From Chelydra serpentina (taxonomy: Eukaryota; Chordata; Testudines; Chelydridae): a stretch of DNA of 64,000 nucleotides. The stretch lies in assembly GCA_037349315.1 (NCBI GenBank), contig JBAIAC010000262.1, positions 62,001 to 126,000 of the forward strand, given 5' to 3'. The notes beneath the pieces are model-generated. The model made no database searches. It saw only the letters and a program-made list of their open reading frames with translations, and was not told where the DNA came from. Made by a program: the position numbers and the translations under genes. This document shows positions 11,831 to 25,089 of the stretch, in pieces. How positions within the stretch are numbered: position 1 is the stretch's first letter; the number at the start of each line of letters is the position of its first letter.

Positions 11831-14400
11831 TGCTGAAGGCTGGAAGGAATTGTCAGCAATAGGCTGAGAATGGCCATGTGGAGGTGGGGGAGGGGATGGC
11901 AGACAGTGTGGGGGGAGGGGGACGCGGCATTGGAGGTGTATCTGGGATTTTGTTTCATGTCTCTGCTCCCTGTGGCCGTGGTGCATCCGTACCAAAGCAG
12001 CACGTCAGCAGAGCAGACGCACACAGCATAGCTCCGTCTGCAACACGCAGCATTCCCTGCCAGACGGGATGGGCGATTTTTCAGGGGCCCAGCTTGATAT
12101 GCCTGGCTGGGGTGGATTCAGTTGGACGGGGGTCTGGGGCTCTGATAGTTTGGGATGTTCCTTTTTGCATAGTCAGTTCTTTCCCTTTATTGTTTCCCCC
12201 CCCGGCCTATGCCCGATGCCACTCTCTTCTTAACTAGCTTTGGTTATTTCAGTTCCAGTTTTTAAATGGGATCTAATAATTGCAAAGCTGAATGAAAGAT
12301 AAAACAAAGAGAACCATTTGAATTTTGGCACATAGCTGGTAGAACTATACCTAGTGAAGATATTCTGTAATTACCTGGTTACCTATAGCATTTTCTGGTG
12401 GGGCGGATAAAGCAATGTCAAAGAGTCAAATGCGCTTTTTACGGCGAAAGGGCTCATCAGCTGTTTGCTCTCTAGGGAGCATGTCACCGGCCAGGGCTTG
12501 CAGTCTTTCAGGAGTGGTGCGCTGGATTGTATTTAGGAATCTCAAAATGGAAGGTTAAGACGGCTGGTTCACAATATCCAATGAAATCTTGCAAACAGTT
12601 ATACAAATAGACCCTAATGCTATTAAAACAACATGGTATGAATACTGAATCAAACCTGAAATTAAAATTACGAGATAAATGCATGAGAAATGAACTGACA
12701 CCTAATTACCATTTCTTAATGCCGAAAATGTTGACACTCACAGCACACAGTCAAGTTAATTCATGAAAGCACACCAATTATTGACTGAATGAAAACTGTG
12801 CCACTGTAACTGGAAATGCATCAACCCAGCTTAGTTCCAAGGTGTTTCGATATGAATGAAACGTTTCTAAATTAAATACATGGCAGGATGGTTAATGGGG
12901 AAAATACACTGATGTGCCTCTGCCCAGTCCTGGTGACTTCTCCCAACCCCCCATGAGTTCTGGCCTCTTTGTGAACTCGGCTCCCAGTCCCACATCAGCT
13001 GTGCCCTCTCCCAGCCCAACCCGATTCTACTGCAGTTCTTCATCCCCCTCGTCCAGGCAGGGGGCTGGTGCTGCAGCCCCTAAGGCACCTGCGTCAATCA
13101 CTGTCTCACATACTGGGGCTATTTAGATTTCAGGGAACGATTTATCAGCGTTACTGACTCTGGGAGGTGGGAGAGAGGAGAGGCCGAGAGGGAGTTGGCT
13201 CCCCACACTCTGTAGGGCCATGTTCAACTCTGGTAGCCTCCATGTTACCTCCCCCTCCACCATGTGTCTCTGCTCATGTGTCAGAGTGTCCCCTTCTGAT
13301 CATAATGCCACTGGCTCAGCAGAGCTCCCAGACAGGAGCTACATCCCGAGGGGGTTACAGTACTGAGAGTAAAATACATCACAGGGAGGGTGTAATTATC
13401 CTGTAATCAAGCATTACAGTCCAGGAAGTGAAAGAATTCAAGTACTTCATTACTTAAAATGATGCTTGAAAGGATTGGATTTTTATTACTAAATTGCAGT
13501 AAATGTTGATTTCCCTGTACACACACACAGATGGAAAAAATATTTATATAGGCAAAATACAGAAATGCTTCTGGAGAAAGTCGAGTTTGATTTAAGGATA
13601 TTTACACTATATTTTGCATGTGACATTGGCAATTTCTGTTTGAACAGTTATAAAGATTTGGCTTTTGGAATCTCAACGTTTACTGTAATTAAATAATTGT
13701 TGTCTGACCACCCCCATAACTTCCCACTGCTCTGAACATTGAAATTGTAAACATTGAAAAAAAGGCTTAAAAATAAATATTGATATCATCAATTGACATT
13801 AAAAAAAGAAATAGACAAAATGAATTTTGCCAAATCCACGTAACAGCAATCACAATAGGATAGGGGACAGAAAATCACAGCTAAGGAACCCAACCTTAAT
13901 TCTGCCCTGTAGTGACACCAGGCAAGTGCCATAGGGCTACGAATTAGGCATTGTAGTGTATAAAGTTCCAGATTAGATCATACCAATTTGTAAAGACAGA
14001 TGAGATCTTTCCCTCAGCGTATCACCTTCACTAGGTTGTTTTTTTTATTGGTAATTCCCAGAAATTAATAGATAAACTTCAGTTATGAAGTTGCCGTTTC
14101 ATATTTCTGGGGAGTGTCTATAATTTTGCACTAGGGGCCAGGTCCTTGGAGAGGCGGAACCTTGGTTTCATTTTAACTTGTGCAAGCTCAGCAGCTTCCG
14201 GAATTTGGTTCAAAATATTTACATGTTTCCCTGGCCTGTTTTTAAAAGTGCTGCTAGAGAAAGTGGGGAAGGGCAGGAACTGACTGCAGGATCAATAGCT
14301 GAATCCCTTAGATATTTATAGCTCATCGGAAGGAGGACGGGGATGATCGATGTCTGGGGATTTAATAATAAACACACAAATGTCATTGTCCTTAATGACT
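11831..14400. other. Long stretch without recognised gene
   Basis: Mainly AT-rich sequence, with a pyrimidine-rich and CpG-poor segment at 12900-13300. I see no conserved frame, RNA or transposon ends. Its position upstream of the KRAB start exon makes it intergenic or 5' intronic. Confidence 0.35.
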
Positions 14401-14401
14401 T

Positions 14402-16604
14402 CATAGAATCATAGAATCTCTTGGTTGGAAGGGACCTCAGGAGGTCATCTAGTCCAACCCCCTGCTCAAAGCAGGACCAACCCCCACTAGATCATCCCAG
14501 CCAGGGCTTTGTCAAGCCTGACCTTAAAAACCTCTAAGGAAGGAGATTCCACCACCTCCCTAGGTAACCCATTCCAGTGCTTCACCACCCTACTAGTGAA
14601 AAAGTTTTTCCTAATATCCAACCTAAACCTCCCCCTCTGCAACTTGAGACCATTACTCCTTGTTCTGCCATCTTCTACCACTGAGAACAGTCTAGATCCA
14701 TCCTCTTTGGAACCCCCTTTTAGGTAGTTGAAAGCAGCTATCAAATCCCCCCTCACTCTTCTCTTCTGCAGGCTAAACAATCTCAGTTCCCTCAGCCTCT
14801 CCTCATAAGTCATGTGCTCCAGCCCCCTAATCATTTTTGTTGCCCTCCGTTGGACTCTTTCCAATTTATCCACATCCTTCTTGTAGTGTGGGGCCCAAAA
14901 CTGGACACAGTACTCCAAATGAGGCCTCACCAGTGCCGCATAGAGGGGAATAATCACGTCCCTCGATCTGCTGGAAATGCCCCTACTTATACAGCCCAAA
15001 ATGCCGTTAGCCTTCTTGGCAACAAGGGCACACTGTTGACTCATATTCAGCTTTTCGTCCACTGTAACCCCTAGGTCCTTTTCTGCAGAACTGCTGCCCA
15101 GCCATTCGGTCCCTAGTCTGTAGCAGTGCATGGGATTCTTCCGTCCTAAGTGCAGGACTCTGCACTTGTCCTTGTTGAACCTCATCAGATTTCTTTTGGC
15201 CCAATCCTCTAATTTGTCTAGGTCCCTCTGTATCCTATCCCTACCCTCCAGCGTATCAACCACTCCTCCCAGTTTAGTGTCATCTGCAAACTTGCTAATG
15301 TTGCAGTCCACACCATCCTCCAGGTCGTTGATGAAGATATTGAACAAAACCGGCCCCAGCACCGACCCTTGGGGCACTCCACTTGATACCGGCTGCCAAC
15401 TAGACATGGAGCCATTGATCACTACCCGTTGAGCACGACCATCCAGCCAGTTTTCTATCCACCTTACCGTCCATTCATCCAGCCCATACTTCTTTAACTT
15501 GCTGGCAAGAACGCTGTGCGAGACTGTATCAAAAGCTTTGCTAAAGTCAAGAAATAGCACATCCACTGCTTTCCCCTCATCCACAGAGCCAGTTATCTCA
15601 TCATAGAAGGCAATTAGGTTAGTCAGGCATGACTTGCCCTTGGTGAATCCATGCTGACTGTTCCTGATCACTTTCCCCTCCTTTAAGTGGTTCAAAATTG
15701 ATTCCTTGAGGACCTGTTCCATGATTTTTCCAGGGATTGAGGTGAGACTGACTGGCCTGTAGTTCCCCGGATCTTCCTTCTTCCCTTTTTTAAAGATGGG
15801 CACTACATTAGCTTTTTTCCAGTCATCCGGGACCTCCCCCGATTGCCATGATTTGTCAAAGATAATGGCCAATGGCTCTGCAATCACATCGGCCAACTCC
15901 TTTAGCACCCTCGGATGCAGTGCATCCGGCCCCATGGACTTGTGTTCGTCCAGCTTTTCTAAATAGTCCCGAACTACTTCTTTCTCCACAGAGGGCTGGT
16001 CACCTCCTCCCCATACCGTGCTGCGGAGTGCAGCCGCCTGGGAGCTGACCTTGTCTGTGAAGACAGAGGCAAAAAAAGCATTGAGTACACTAGCTTTCTC
16101 CACATCCTCTGTCACAAGGTTCCCTCCCTCATTCAGCAAGGGGCCCACACGTTCCTTTACTTTCTTCTTGTTGCTAACATACCTGAAGAAACCCTTCTTG
16201 TTACTCCTAACATCTCCAGCTAGCTGCAACTCCAAGTGTGATTTGGCCTTCCTAATTTCACTCCTGCATGCCTGAACAATATTTTTATACTCCTCCCTGG
16301 TCATTTGTCCAATCTTCCACTTCTTGTAAGCTGCTTTTTTGTGTTTAAGACGAGCAAGGATTTCACTGTTAAGCCAAGCTGGTCGCCTGCCATATTTACT
16401 TTTCTTTCTACACATCGGGATGGTTTGTTCCTGCAACCTCAATAAGGTTTCTTTAAAATACAGCCAGCTTTCCTCGACTCCTTTCCCCCTCATGTTATTC
16501 TCCCAGGGGACCTTGCCCATCAGTTCCCTGAGGGAGTCAAAGTCTGCTTTTCTGAAGTCCAGGCTCTGTACTCTACTGTTCTCCTTTCTTCCATAACCCA
16601 CTAA
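14402..16604 (-). mobile_element. Young CR1 LINE with open reverse transcriptase
   Basis: A 2.2-kb CR1 copy, 3' end at 14402 with the ATAGAATC repeat tail and 5' truncation near 16604. Apart from the missing 5' third it is uninterrupted, and closely related copies lie at 2173-2605 and 60700-61517. The intact frame suggests recent insertion. Confidence 0.92.
14487..16601 (-). CDS. CR1 ORF2 fragment: reverse transcriptase
   Basis: 704 codons without interruption. The N-terminal endonuclease of a full CR1 ORF2 (about 1,000 residues) is absent because the insertion is 5'-truncated; the visible protein begins in the linker after the endonuclease. The RT domain spans roughly residues 230-520. It shows '[15 protein letters not shown]', 'NYRPVSLTS', the palm motif '[13 protein letters not shown]', '[10 protein letters not shown]' and the catalytic 'FADDTKL'. 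The C-terminal CR1-specific region ('[11 protein letters not shown]', '[14 protein letters not shown]', '[12 protein letters not shown]') follows and ends ALAGMI. Both YADD-type aspartates are present. Without a promoter, ORF1 and endonuclease it cannot retrotranspose alone. The start Met is simply the first in frame. Confidence 0.85.
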   Translation of the reverse strand: MGYGRKENSRVQSLDFRKADFDSLRELMGKVPWENNMRGKGVEESWLYFKETLLRLQEQTIPMCRKKSKYGRRPAWLNSEILARLKHKKAAYKKWKIGQMTREEYKNIVQACRSEIRKAKSHLELQLAGDVRSNKKGFFRYVSNKKKVKERVGPLLNEGGNLVTEDVEKASVLNAFFASVFTDKVSSQAAALRSTVWGGGDQPSVEKEVVRDYLEKLDEHKSMGPDALHPRVLKELADVIAEPLAIIFDKSWQSGEVPDDWKKANVVPIFKKGKKEDPGNYRPVSLTSIPGKIMEQVLKESILNHLKEGKVIRNSQHGFTKGKSCLTNLIAFYDEITGSVDEGKAVDVLFLDFSKAFDTVSHSVLASKLKKYGLDEWTVRWIENWLDGRAQRVVINGSMSSWQPVSSGVPQGSVLGPVLFNIFINDLEDGVDCNISKFADDTKLGGVVDTLEGRDRIQRDLDKLEDWAKRNLMRFNKDKCRVLHLGRKNPMHCYRLGTEWLGSSSAEKDLGVTVDEKLNMSQQCALVAKKANGILGCISRGISSRSRDVIIPLYAALVRPHLEYCVQFWAPHYKKDVDKLERVQRRATKMIRGLEHMTYEERLRELRLFSLQKRRVRGDLIAAFNYLKGGSKEDGSRLFSVVEDGRTRSNGLKLQRGRFRLDIRKNFFTSRVVKHWNGLPREVVESPSLEVFKVRLDKALAGMI

Positions 16605-17165
16605 TTATCCCTGGCTCCCCCGGGAGTCGGGGGAACGAGTACTAGTAAACTCCCGTGGCCAGTGTGGAGCCTAAGGCACAAGGATATTTCAGTGGCTACT
16701 CGTGGGGATTCGGTGTCAGTGCGTATGCACAGAATTCACGTCCAGCGCTGATTTCTTCTTTTTTTTCATGAAGAAAATAAACTCTGCCCGAGAAGTGCTG
16801 CAGTTCTGCCTTTCACCCACCCTGTGGCACCAGAACAGCCAGCAGCCAGCTGGGTTCATCCTGGTGGGAAATTGTTGCCCTGAGCTATACCCCAAATGGG
16901 AAGAGAGTTAGTGGGTGCAAGTTGGGAGAGTCCTGAGACACGGCTGCCTCTGGGGGTGGGGACAGGGTGCTCATTCTCTACTCGCAGGAGGGTGTAGAAG
17001 GGGCGCAGGAGGAGCAAGTGTCCCCCATGGAGACTGCCCAGCCCCAGGTTACCCAGTCCCAGCCGCTTCTGCCCCCACCATACCCCAAACCTCTTCCCCC
17101 CTCCAACCATCAGCTGCCAGTCTTCCCTCGCTGCTCCCCCTTCCTGACTGGCAGAGAACCTCTAA
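16605..17165. other. Intergenic, nothing firm
   Basis: Includes a polypyrimidine run near 16755 and a GC-rich segment at 16960-17110. No gene is recognised. Confidence 0.3.
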
Positions 17166-17448
17166 GCCAGTAGTGTGTCAGGGCTCAACCCTCTGGCTGA
17201 GGCCTCGGGGCACTTTCTTCCTCTCTCGGGGTACCATGCCACGGGGCCCCACAAATCTACATTGCTTAGGCTTTGGCGTCAGCCCCAGGTGGTGGGGCTC
17301 AGGGCCCTGGACTTCAGCCCCATCCGCTGGGACTTCAGCTTTCTGCTCTGGGCTTCAGCAAGTCTAATGCTGGCTTTGCTTGGCAGCCCCCCGATAACTG
17401 CTCGCGGCCCACCGGGGGGCCCCAGACCCCTGGTTGAGAACCACTGCC
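17166..17448. mobile_element. hAT-like DNA transposon remnant
   Basis: The right end reads ccctggttgagaaccactg (17430-17448), the typical hAT/Charlie terminal repeat. The left end (cagtagtgtgtcagggctc) is a degraded counterpart. The internal sequence (repeated 'gacttcagc', 'gggctcagggccc') is non-coding. Confidence 0.5.
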
Positions 17449-17489
17449 TTACACCACGAATCACAGCAAGGACCAGTCACTTCCTTAGG

Positions 17490-18195
17490 TCAATTGAATC
17501 TTAGGTCTCACAACAAAGACAACACTTGTAGCCAGTCCTGTAATAACCTGTATTAAGATTTATTTAAAGGAAATGAGAGTTGTTAACAACGTTAAAGCAG
17601 GTGATCGTATAGATGCAGGCGAGTTACAGTTTTACATTTCAAACTGTAATAGAAGGTTCTATAATAAGAACTCTCTCTATATTCTCTAGGACTAACCCAG
17701 GCTAAGCAGCTGGGGATCTCTTGCTTATGCCTAGAAAATTTGCCCCCGAGAGTTGAAGCAGCATACAGATAATCAGTTCCTTCTGTATGGTTTTTTTAAT
17801 CCCCTTCCTGCCATGTGTTCTGAGCTCCAAACACAGCTAATGGGAAGTCAAACAGCACAACAACAGTCTTTTGTCTTCTTTAACATCCCATAATAGTCTA
17901 TCTGGTGTTGATGGGCCTCTCCTGCCAGGCAGGGTGTATTGCATTCTGTTACCAAGCAGCACTTCACATAGGTCAAGTCTCTCTCCTGTCTGGTGATTTA
18001 CATAGCCACAGAGGCTTACAATGCGGCTAGTCAGATATTAACCCAGGCAGCAACTCACGAGCATTCAATAAAGTCTGAACACTAAACACATTCTTATCAT
18101 TCTAATACCTGTTGTAACAATACTAACACAGGTGAGCCAGACTGATTCCAGCTAGGTGTTTGTCCATGTTCAGTTAAGACATGGGGCTTTTGCAA
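17490..18195. repeat. Probable LTR or ERV remnant
   Basis: Contains an 'aagatttatttaaaggaaatgag' segment and alternating AT/GC pattern often seen near the poly(A) end of reptile ERV LTRs in reverse orientation. Terminal TG/CA and duplications were not located, so the class is uncertain. Confidence 0.3.
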
Positions 18196-18204
18196 GAGCT
18201 AGCA

Positions 18205-18410
18205 TCTCATCTGCCAGTGTCACAGGCAGGATGGGCAGGGATGGTGTCTCTAGCCTCTGTTTGCCAGAAGCTGGGAATGGGTGACGGGGGATGGATCACT
18301 TGATGATCACCTGTTCTGTTCATTCCCTCTGAAGCACCCGGCATTGGCCACTGAGCTAGATGGACCATTGGTCTGACGCAGGGGCCGTTCTTGTGTTCAC
18401 AGTCTCTATG
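18205..18410 (+). mobile_element. CR1 3' UTR fragment
   Basis: Plus-strand CR1 tail of the 'ggcattggccactgagctagatggaccattggtctgac...ttcttgtgttc' type. It belongs to a different CR1 subfamily from the copies ending in ATTCTATGAT. It has no coding part. Confidence 0.7.
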
Positions 18411-18683
18411 AGGAGTATCTATTCATTTGGACTTGCTGGGGAGCCACAGAAAGAAACATGGTGTGCTGAGGCAAGAAGGCCCAGTCCAAGAGCCCCCGGG
18501 TTCTCATTTGTCAAAAGATAAAACTAGGCCCAGCCCTTGAAAGGGGGCACTCCCAGGAGAGACTGTATAAAGGCTGGAGCATCAAACAACTTTGTAAACC
18601 TGAGACAGCTGCCTTGGGGACAATGACAGGGAGACTCCCCCAAAGTGACTCCTTTGATTCTGCTTTTCTCTGGCCTTTGGTTC

Positions 18684-19560
18684 ATAGAAACAGAACTGGA
18701 AGGGACTTCGAGAGGTCATCTAGTACAGTCCCCTGCACTCAAGGCAGGACTAAGTATTATCTAGACCATCCCTGACAGGTGTTTGTCCAGCCTGCTCTTA
18801 AAAATCCCCAATGATGGAGATTCCACAACCTCCCTAGGCAATTTATTCCAGTGCTTAACCTCTCTGACCGTTAGGAAGTTTTTTCCTAATCTCCATCCTA
18901 AACCCCCCTTGCTGCAGTTTAAGGCCATTGCTTCTTGTCCTATCTTCAAAGGTTAAGAAGAACAATTTTTCTCCTGCATCCTTGTAACAACCTTTTATGT
19001 TCTTGAAAACTATTACTATGTCCCCTCTCAGTCTTCTGTTCTCCAGACAAAACAAACCCAATTTTTTCAATCTTCCCTCAGAAGTCATGTTTTCTAGACC
19101 TTTAATCATTTTTGTTGCTCTTCTCTGGACTTTCTCCAATTTGTCCACATCTGTCCTGAAATGTGGCGCCCACAACTGGACACAGTACTCCAGGTGTGGC
19201 CTAATCAGTGCAGAGTAGAGCAGAAGAATTACTTCTTGTGTCTTGCTTACAATACTCCTGCTAATACATCCCAGAATGATATTTGCTTTTTTTGCACTGT
19301 TGACTCCTATTTAGCTTGTGATCCACTATGACCCCCAGCTCCCTTTCCACAGTACTCCTTCCTAGGCCGTCATTTCCCATTTTGTATGTGTGCAACTGAT
19401 TGTTCCTTCCTAAGCGGAGTACTTTGCATTTGTCCTTATTGAATTTCATCCTATTTACTTCAGACCATTTCTCCAGTTTGTCCAGATCATTTTGAATTTT
19501 TATCCTGTCCTCCAAAGCACTTGCAACCCCTCCCAGCTTGGTATCGTCCGCAGACTTGAG
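18684..19560 (-). mobile_element. CR1 LINE fragment, moderately old
   Basis: The minus strand encodes CR1 ORF2 C-terminal pieces in shifting frames. 19261-19515 carries 'MKFNKDKCKVLRLGRNN' and 'ELGVIVDHKL'. 18855-19175 carries '[15 protein letters not shown]', and 18761-18949 carries 'VKHWNKLPREVVE'. The 3' tail is near 18684. Frameshifts show decay. The 5' end, near 19560, lies just downstream of the RT palm. Confidence 0.85.
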
Positions 19561-19845
19561 AAGTGTAACACAGAGACTGTTACTGGGAAGGTTTCACCAT
19601 GTCTCAGAGGGTTACACCCTGGTGGGAGGGGGCTAGGCCTGTTCTGGAATAAGGTCACTCTGTGCTTCACAGTGTGGCAGAACCTAGAGTGTCGATTAGC
19701 AGGGAAAAATCAAGGGGGGAATCAGCATGTGGAATGGACGAAAGCCCCGTCTGAATTCTCTCACATTGTCCTTCTCGTCCTGTCAGGCTACAGAATAACG
19801 TCCACGTTTCGCTCCAGATCATCCCATACTCCCAGGGGGAAGGAA

Positions 19846-19869
19846 ATGGCTGCAATGGAGCTGGCTCTG
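19846..19869 (+). CDS. KRAB zinc-finger gene: putative start exon
   Basis: ATG followed by seven codons (MAAMELAL), then a good splice donor (CTG|gtaaga). This short leader ending in phase 0 is the usual coding start of reptile KRAB zinc-finger genes. It would join in frame to the KRAB exon at 22457, whose first codons read GPVTFEEV. The initiation context (aggaaATGG) is favourable. Only eight codons support the call, so it rests on the phase match and spacing to the KRAB exon. Confidence 0.55.
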
Positions 19870-20039
19870 GTAAGAGATTATCAGGGAGCTGGTGGTGGGT
19901 TCTGCTTGGAAGGAGAGGAGCCGTACAGGCATAGGAAGCCGGTCGCTGCTAGAAGTGGTGGGAGGCAGGAAATATCTAGGGTGGAGAAAGGGAGGGGACA
20001 GGATGTGACAAACCCCGCTGAGATTTGTGTAATCTAGGG

Positions 20040-20900
20040 TGTGATGGGTTGTCACCCCTGGGGTGCAGTCTGGGGAGCTTCTGGGAACTGCTGTGCCCCC
20101 TAACCCTCAAACTGGGCTGGCCCTTCTTACACTGCTTTGCTGGAGATTCAGCCAGCCTCTCCAGGCCCTGTTATCACCCAATATGACAGCAGGTTGTGCC
20201 ATACATCCTACTAAGCTACCTGAGTGCTTTACCTGAGCCACTCAAGGACAGATAGAAGACAACAGCCAATTTCCCAACTCCCCAACCTTGCACACTTGCC
20301 GTAGTATAAATCCAGAATTATCCCATCATATAGTGCACAGGGATCTCTCTAATTTAAGATCATTAATATATATATATATATATATTTAAATGGAGATATG
20401 CCAATCTCCTAGAACTGGAACGACCTTGAAAGGTCATCGAGTCCAGTCCCCTGCCTTCACTAGCAGGACCAAGTACTGCCCCCTGACAGATTTTTTGCAC
20501 CAGATCCCTAAATGGCCCCCTCAAGGATTGAACTCACAACCCTGGGTTTAGCAGGCCAATGCTCAAACCACTGAGCTATTCCTCCCCCCTGAATATAGTT
20601 TGCCTTCCCCCTCCCCCTCGACATGGGAAAGATATGCACAACAAGCTTGTGCTAACCAAGCTGAGATTTCCCCCAGACACTTCACTCAAAATACTTAACA
20701 CTGGTTAAGATAAAGCATAAAACAAGTTTATTAACTGCAGAAAGATAGATTTTAAGTGCTTATTGTTAGAAGACAAAAAGAGCAGGTTGACCCAGAGGCG
20801 GATATGAGTACAGGCTTCTTTATCTTTGCGATATTTGTTCCCCTTGACCCAATTGTGGAGTAAGCACTGGATTAGTTACATCACACTCCTTTTATCTAAG
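20040..20900 (-). repeat. Probable ERV/LTR remnant interrupted by a SINE
   Basis: Starts tgtgatgggttgtcacccc on the plus strand, which would be the CA end of a minus-strand LTR. About 20720-20740 holds a reverse AATAAA-type signal (aagtttattaactgcag). The middle is split by the SINE at 20364-20590. The other end and target duplication were not found. Confidence 0.35.
20364..20590 (-). mobile_element. tRNA-derived SINE with (TA)n tail
   Basis: Minus-strand SINE. Its tRNA-like head ends at about 20590 (aggaatagctcagtggtttgagca A-box; gttgtgagttcaatcc B-box), followed by the SINE body and a CR1-like tail ('ggtcgttccagttctagg'). The (TA)n run at 20364-20387 sits at its 3' end, so the microsatellite is part of the SINE tail. 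Confidence 0.85.
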
Positions 20901-21060
20901 TTAGTATGTACATGCCTACATCTGTTACAACACCCCAAAAACCCTTATTAAGTAATAGAAATACCCATACAGTTAGTATACCCACCCCTATCTATTATTC
21001 ACAGGATTATGCATGTCGTACAGGCATTTTTACCTTGAAAATACAGTTCTTTCTTTGCAT

Positions 21061-21240
21061 TCATAGAATCTCAGGGTTGGAAGGGACCTTAGGAGGTCAT
21101 CTAGTCCAACCCCCTGCTCAAAGCAGGACCAATCCCCAATTTTTGCCCCAGATCCCTAAATGGCCCCCTCAAGGATTGAACTCATAACCCTGGGTTTAGC
21201 AGGCCAATGCTCAAACCACTGAGCTATCCTTCCCCCCCCC
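21061..21240 (-). mobile_element. tRNA-derived SINE with CR1 tail
   Basis: Head near 21235 (tRNA-like, flanked by a poly-C run on the plus strand) and tail at 21061 with tcatagaatctcagggttgg. It has the full tRNA-like region, 'gggggccattt' body and CR1-type 3' end, so it is essentially full length. Confidence 0.9.
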
Positions 21241-21469
21241 CCCCAATTAGCATTAATGTGTTGCTACAAATTTCCCTAATCAGCAGTTCTCGGGGAATGG
21301 AGGAAGGGGCAATGAGCAGTTCTCGAGGGAGGGAGGGGCCTAATGGAAGGGGTGGAGTGTGGGCGGGGCCAGGGGTAGGCGGAGGCTTTTGTATCTTTGT
21401 ATTAAAAGGTTTCAGTCATGGGGCCATGTGCTAGTCTTCTTGTGACCCTCCTGGTGATTTGAGTTTGAG

Positions 21470-22110
21470 ATCCCTGCTCTAAACCTTTGTTAATGGGTAC
21501 TAATTATATTACCCTCCTTTCATTCTTTATTCATGAAATCCAGTATCTGCTGCTCCATTATCTTGTCCAGTATCGATGTCAGACTGACACTCTTGTAATT
21601 AGCTGAGTCATCTTTTTTACACTTTTTAAATATTGGCACAGCATTAGCTTTATTCCAGTCTTCTGGAATTTCCCCAGTGTTCCAAGTCCTAATGAAAATC
21701 AACATTAACAGTCCACCACGCTCCTCCACCAGGTCTTTTAAAACTCTTGGATACAAGTTATCTGGACGGGCTGGTTTAAACATGTCTAACTTTAATAGCT
21801 GCTGTTTAACGTCCTCGTGAGTTCCTGTTGGAATGGAAAGTGTGTCATCGTCAACATCTTCTGATATGATTACATCATCTGTTTATCTTCAAATCCAGGA
21901 GAGGAATATTTATTGAATACTTTGACCTCTTCTGCATTATTTTTGCTAATTCTGCCATTTCCGTCTAGTAATTTACCACTACGATTGTTAGGATTCATTT
22001 TGTAGTTAATATACTTTTAAAAAGTTCCTTCTTATTTTCATTGATTGGTCATTGATTTCTGATAGCTTCCCTTACAATTTCTCTACAATTCTGACCTTCT
22101 CACTTATATT
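21470..22110 (-). mobile_element. CR1 LINE internal fragment
   Basis: Minus-strand RT fragment at 21520-21783 with 'GEIPEDWNKANAVPIFKK' and 'SVSLTSILDKIMEQ', followed upstream (21790-22110) by decayed linker sequence. No 3' tail remains, so it is an internal piece of an older copy. It lies in the intron before the KRAB exon. Confidence 0.75.
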
Positions 22111-22414
22111 CTTTACTATTGACTTCCCCTTTCTTCTATATATTTGATTTGGAGAGTGTTAGGATTCCTACCAGGGAGCCACCAGCAGGGTCCAGAGACA
22201 GCCCCATCTCCTATATCAAGCTCTGGCTAGTAGTATGTGAAAAATGCGAAGACCCGGCCTCCGTCTGTCAGCTGGGAGACACAAAGGTTCTCTCTTTCTA
22301 CCCTCGTATGCCTCCTGGGTGCTCTAAGCAAGGTGGGGTGAGACTCTGTTAACATGTGCCTCCCGGAGCTTCCATTTACCTGGTGCTGCTGTTCCATGAA
22401 TAGGGGGGTTGTGA

Positions 22415-23276
<862 letters not shown>

Positions 23277-23843
23277 TAGGACTGTTTTCCCTGAGTACTG
23301 TGTGGATGCCTCGGTTTCCCCTATGCAGTGCTTGAGTATCTAGGTGGTGGGACAACGGTGCATGATTGTTACAGAGCCCTAGAAGGCAGGTGTGGGCAGG
23401 GGCCTGGACACAGAGAATGGCCGACACTCTGTCTCCTGGCAACTGATGGCCTGGGCCCCTTCTCTGCAAAGGTGCGAGCTGAAGGTGTTCGAACAAAGGG
23501 ATCAGGTGACCTCCTGGCCTGGGAAGGAGATAAAGGGGGAGGCGGGGCTGGACAGTTTCAGTTTGGAGCCGGCTGGGGAAGAGGGGAAAAGGGCAGACAG
23601 GGTCTGGCCTCCCTGCCCCCACGTTTGGAGCTGTGGGGTGAAATGCAGGGAGCCCCCGGGCTGTTGTCAAAGCTCCCTGCCCCCCGGAAGGCCCGACTGA
23701 GGGGTCCTGGTTGTACTTACAAGCTCTGTTTGGACTGTGTTCCTGGCATCTCTAATAAACCTTCTGTTCTACTGGCTGGCTGAGACTCCCAGTGAATCCG
23801 GGGAAGAGGGGTGCAGGGCCTGACTCCCCCACACTCCGTGACA
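23277..23843 (+). mobile_element. Solo LTR of Ty3/gypsy family
   Basis: 567 bp, TGTGACG...CTCCGTGACA, flanked by GGGGG at 23272-23276 and 23844-23848, consistent with a 5-bp target duplication. Closest to the solo LTR at 91-659 over its full length, including the 'cctcagtttcccctatg' segment and the AATAAA near 23755. It lies in the intron of the KRAB zinc-finger gene. Confidence 0.87.
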
Positions 23844-24260
23844 GGGGGTCCCAGACCTTTAACTCCTAATCCCTACCCAAGTCTTGTTGCTTTAGAGCCT
23901 ACGCTCCAGTTTTATATCTGTTGTTTCACTTCTTTTTAAATTTTTTCCCCAAATATTATTATTTTAACTCTTGACCTCCCTCTCTCACTCATTACTCCCA
24001 TTCCCATCCAACCTCCCCATCTCTATGTACAGCGACCCTGGCCACCGTTTCTGAGTCCTTGCTGCATTCCTCCCTCCCATAGCAGGGCCACTACCCAGGC
24101 ACAAATGGGCATTTTTTACACCTCTAAGATTACATATTGGGGTACAACTTGCCCTTGTACAAGACTACTCAAAGTTAATTGAGAAGATGGAATTTGGTGA
24201 AACACACAGAAACTTGATTTAATACAGACAGTTATAATTGAATTCATAGGCAAGGATCAT

Positions 24261-24434
24261 AGGGGGAGGGATAGCTCAGTGGTTTGAGCATTGGCCTGCT
24301 AAACCCAGGGTTGTGAGTTCAATCCTTGAGGGGGCCATTTGGGGATCTGGGGCAAAAATTGGGGATTGGTCCTGCTTTGAGCAGGGGGTTGGACTAGATG
24401 ACCCTTCCAACCCTGATATTCTATGATTCTATGA
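24261..24434 (+). mobile_element. tRNA-derived SINE with CR1 tail
   Basis: Plus-strand copy with intact A-box (tagctcagtggtttgagca) and B-box (gagttcaatcc) regions and ending in attctatgattctatga. The CR1-like tail lacks the usual 'ctcctgaggtc' segment (gatgacccttccaaccctg), a small deletion. Confidence 0.92.
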
Positions 24435-24695
24435 ATACACATAACGATTAGCCTAAGATAATTATAGTAAAGGGGGTCTTGCCTTATGCAAGTTATGAAC
24501 TCCATTGGAAACCAATATCGAGGGGCAAGGGAGACCATCAGAACGGAGGCCGTGCTTCAGTTTACTTGGGAACCTGACAAAGTGAAAAAATGGTAACTCG
24601 GCGAGGTATTTTGTCCACTTCCTTATGGTAATAGGATGGCTATTTACCATATCTGCTCCTTTACTCTGATTAAAATAATGTCAATAGCTGCCCCC

Positions 24696-25089
24696 CAATG
24701 TTCCCTCTAATGTATGACAGGCCGTGTGCAAAATTTCTTCTGTGCAAATTTTTGAAGGAGAGATCAAATGTGTGCGCCATGAGGCAAATGCGCCCAAGCG
24801 AGTAAAATGCTTATCCAAGGAGATGTACGAGTCCCGACGTGATCAACGTTCCACGTTTGAAATGCTGGCGGTGAGGGGTGCGATTCATAGCCCTCCTTTC
24901 CCTCCCTTGCCAGCTAGTAGAATCTGGCTGTGTTAATAGATGGCGGGTGAACAATGTCAAAAGTCGCCCCTAAATGATATTTCGGCCTGGCTCCGATGTA
25001 GTATTTCATTTTTTGTGCGCGTGTTGTTTCGCCGTGCGCGCGGGGTTTAGGATCTGTGTGCACACGCGCAGAGCTTAGAGGGAACAGTG
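24696..25089. mobile_element. Non-autonomous DNA transposon
   Basis: Ends are inverted repeats: caatgttccctctaa on the left and ttagagggaacagtg on the right. About 394 bp, with CpG-containing internal sequence (gcgcgtgttgtttcgccgtgcgcgc) and no transposase. hAT-like in terminal pattern; an 8-bp duplication was not clear. Confidence 0.75.

Noticed and set aside
14814..16596. Forward-strand frames across the 14.4-16.6 kb CR1
   Set aside because: Antisense shadows of the reverse transcriptase frame.
20364..20387. Independent (TA)n microsatellite
   Set aside because: It is at the 3' end of a SINE and best explained as its tail.
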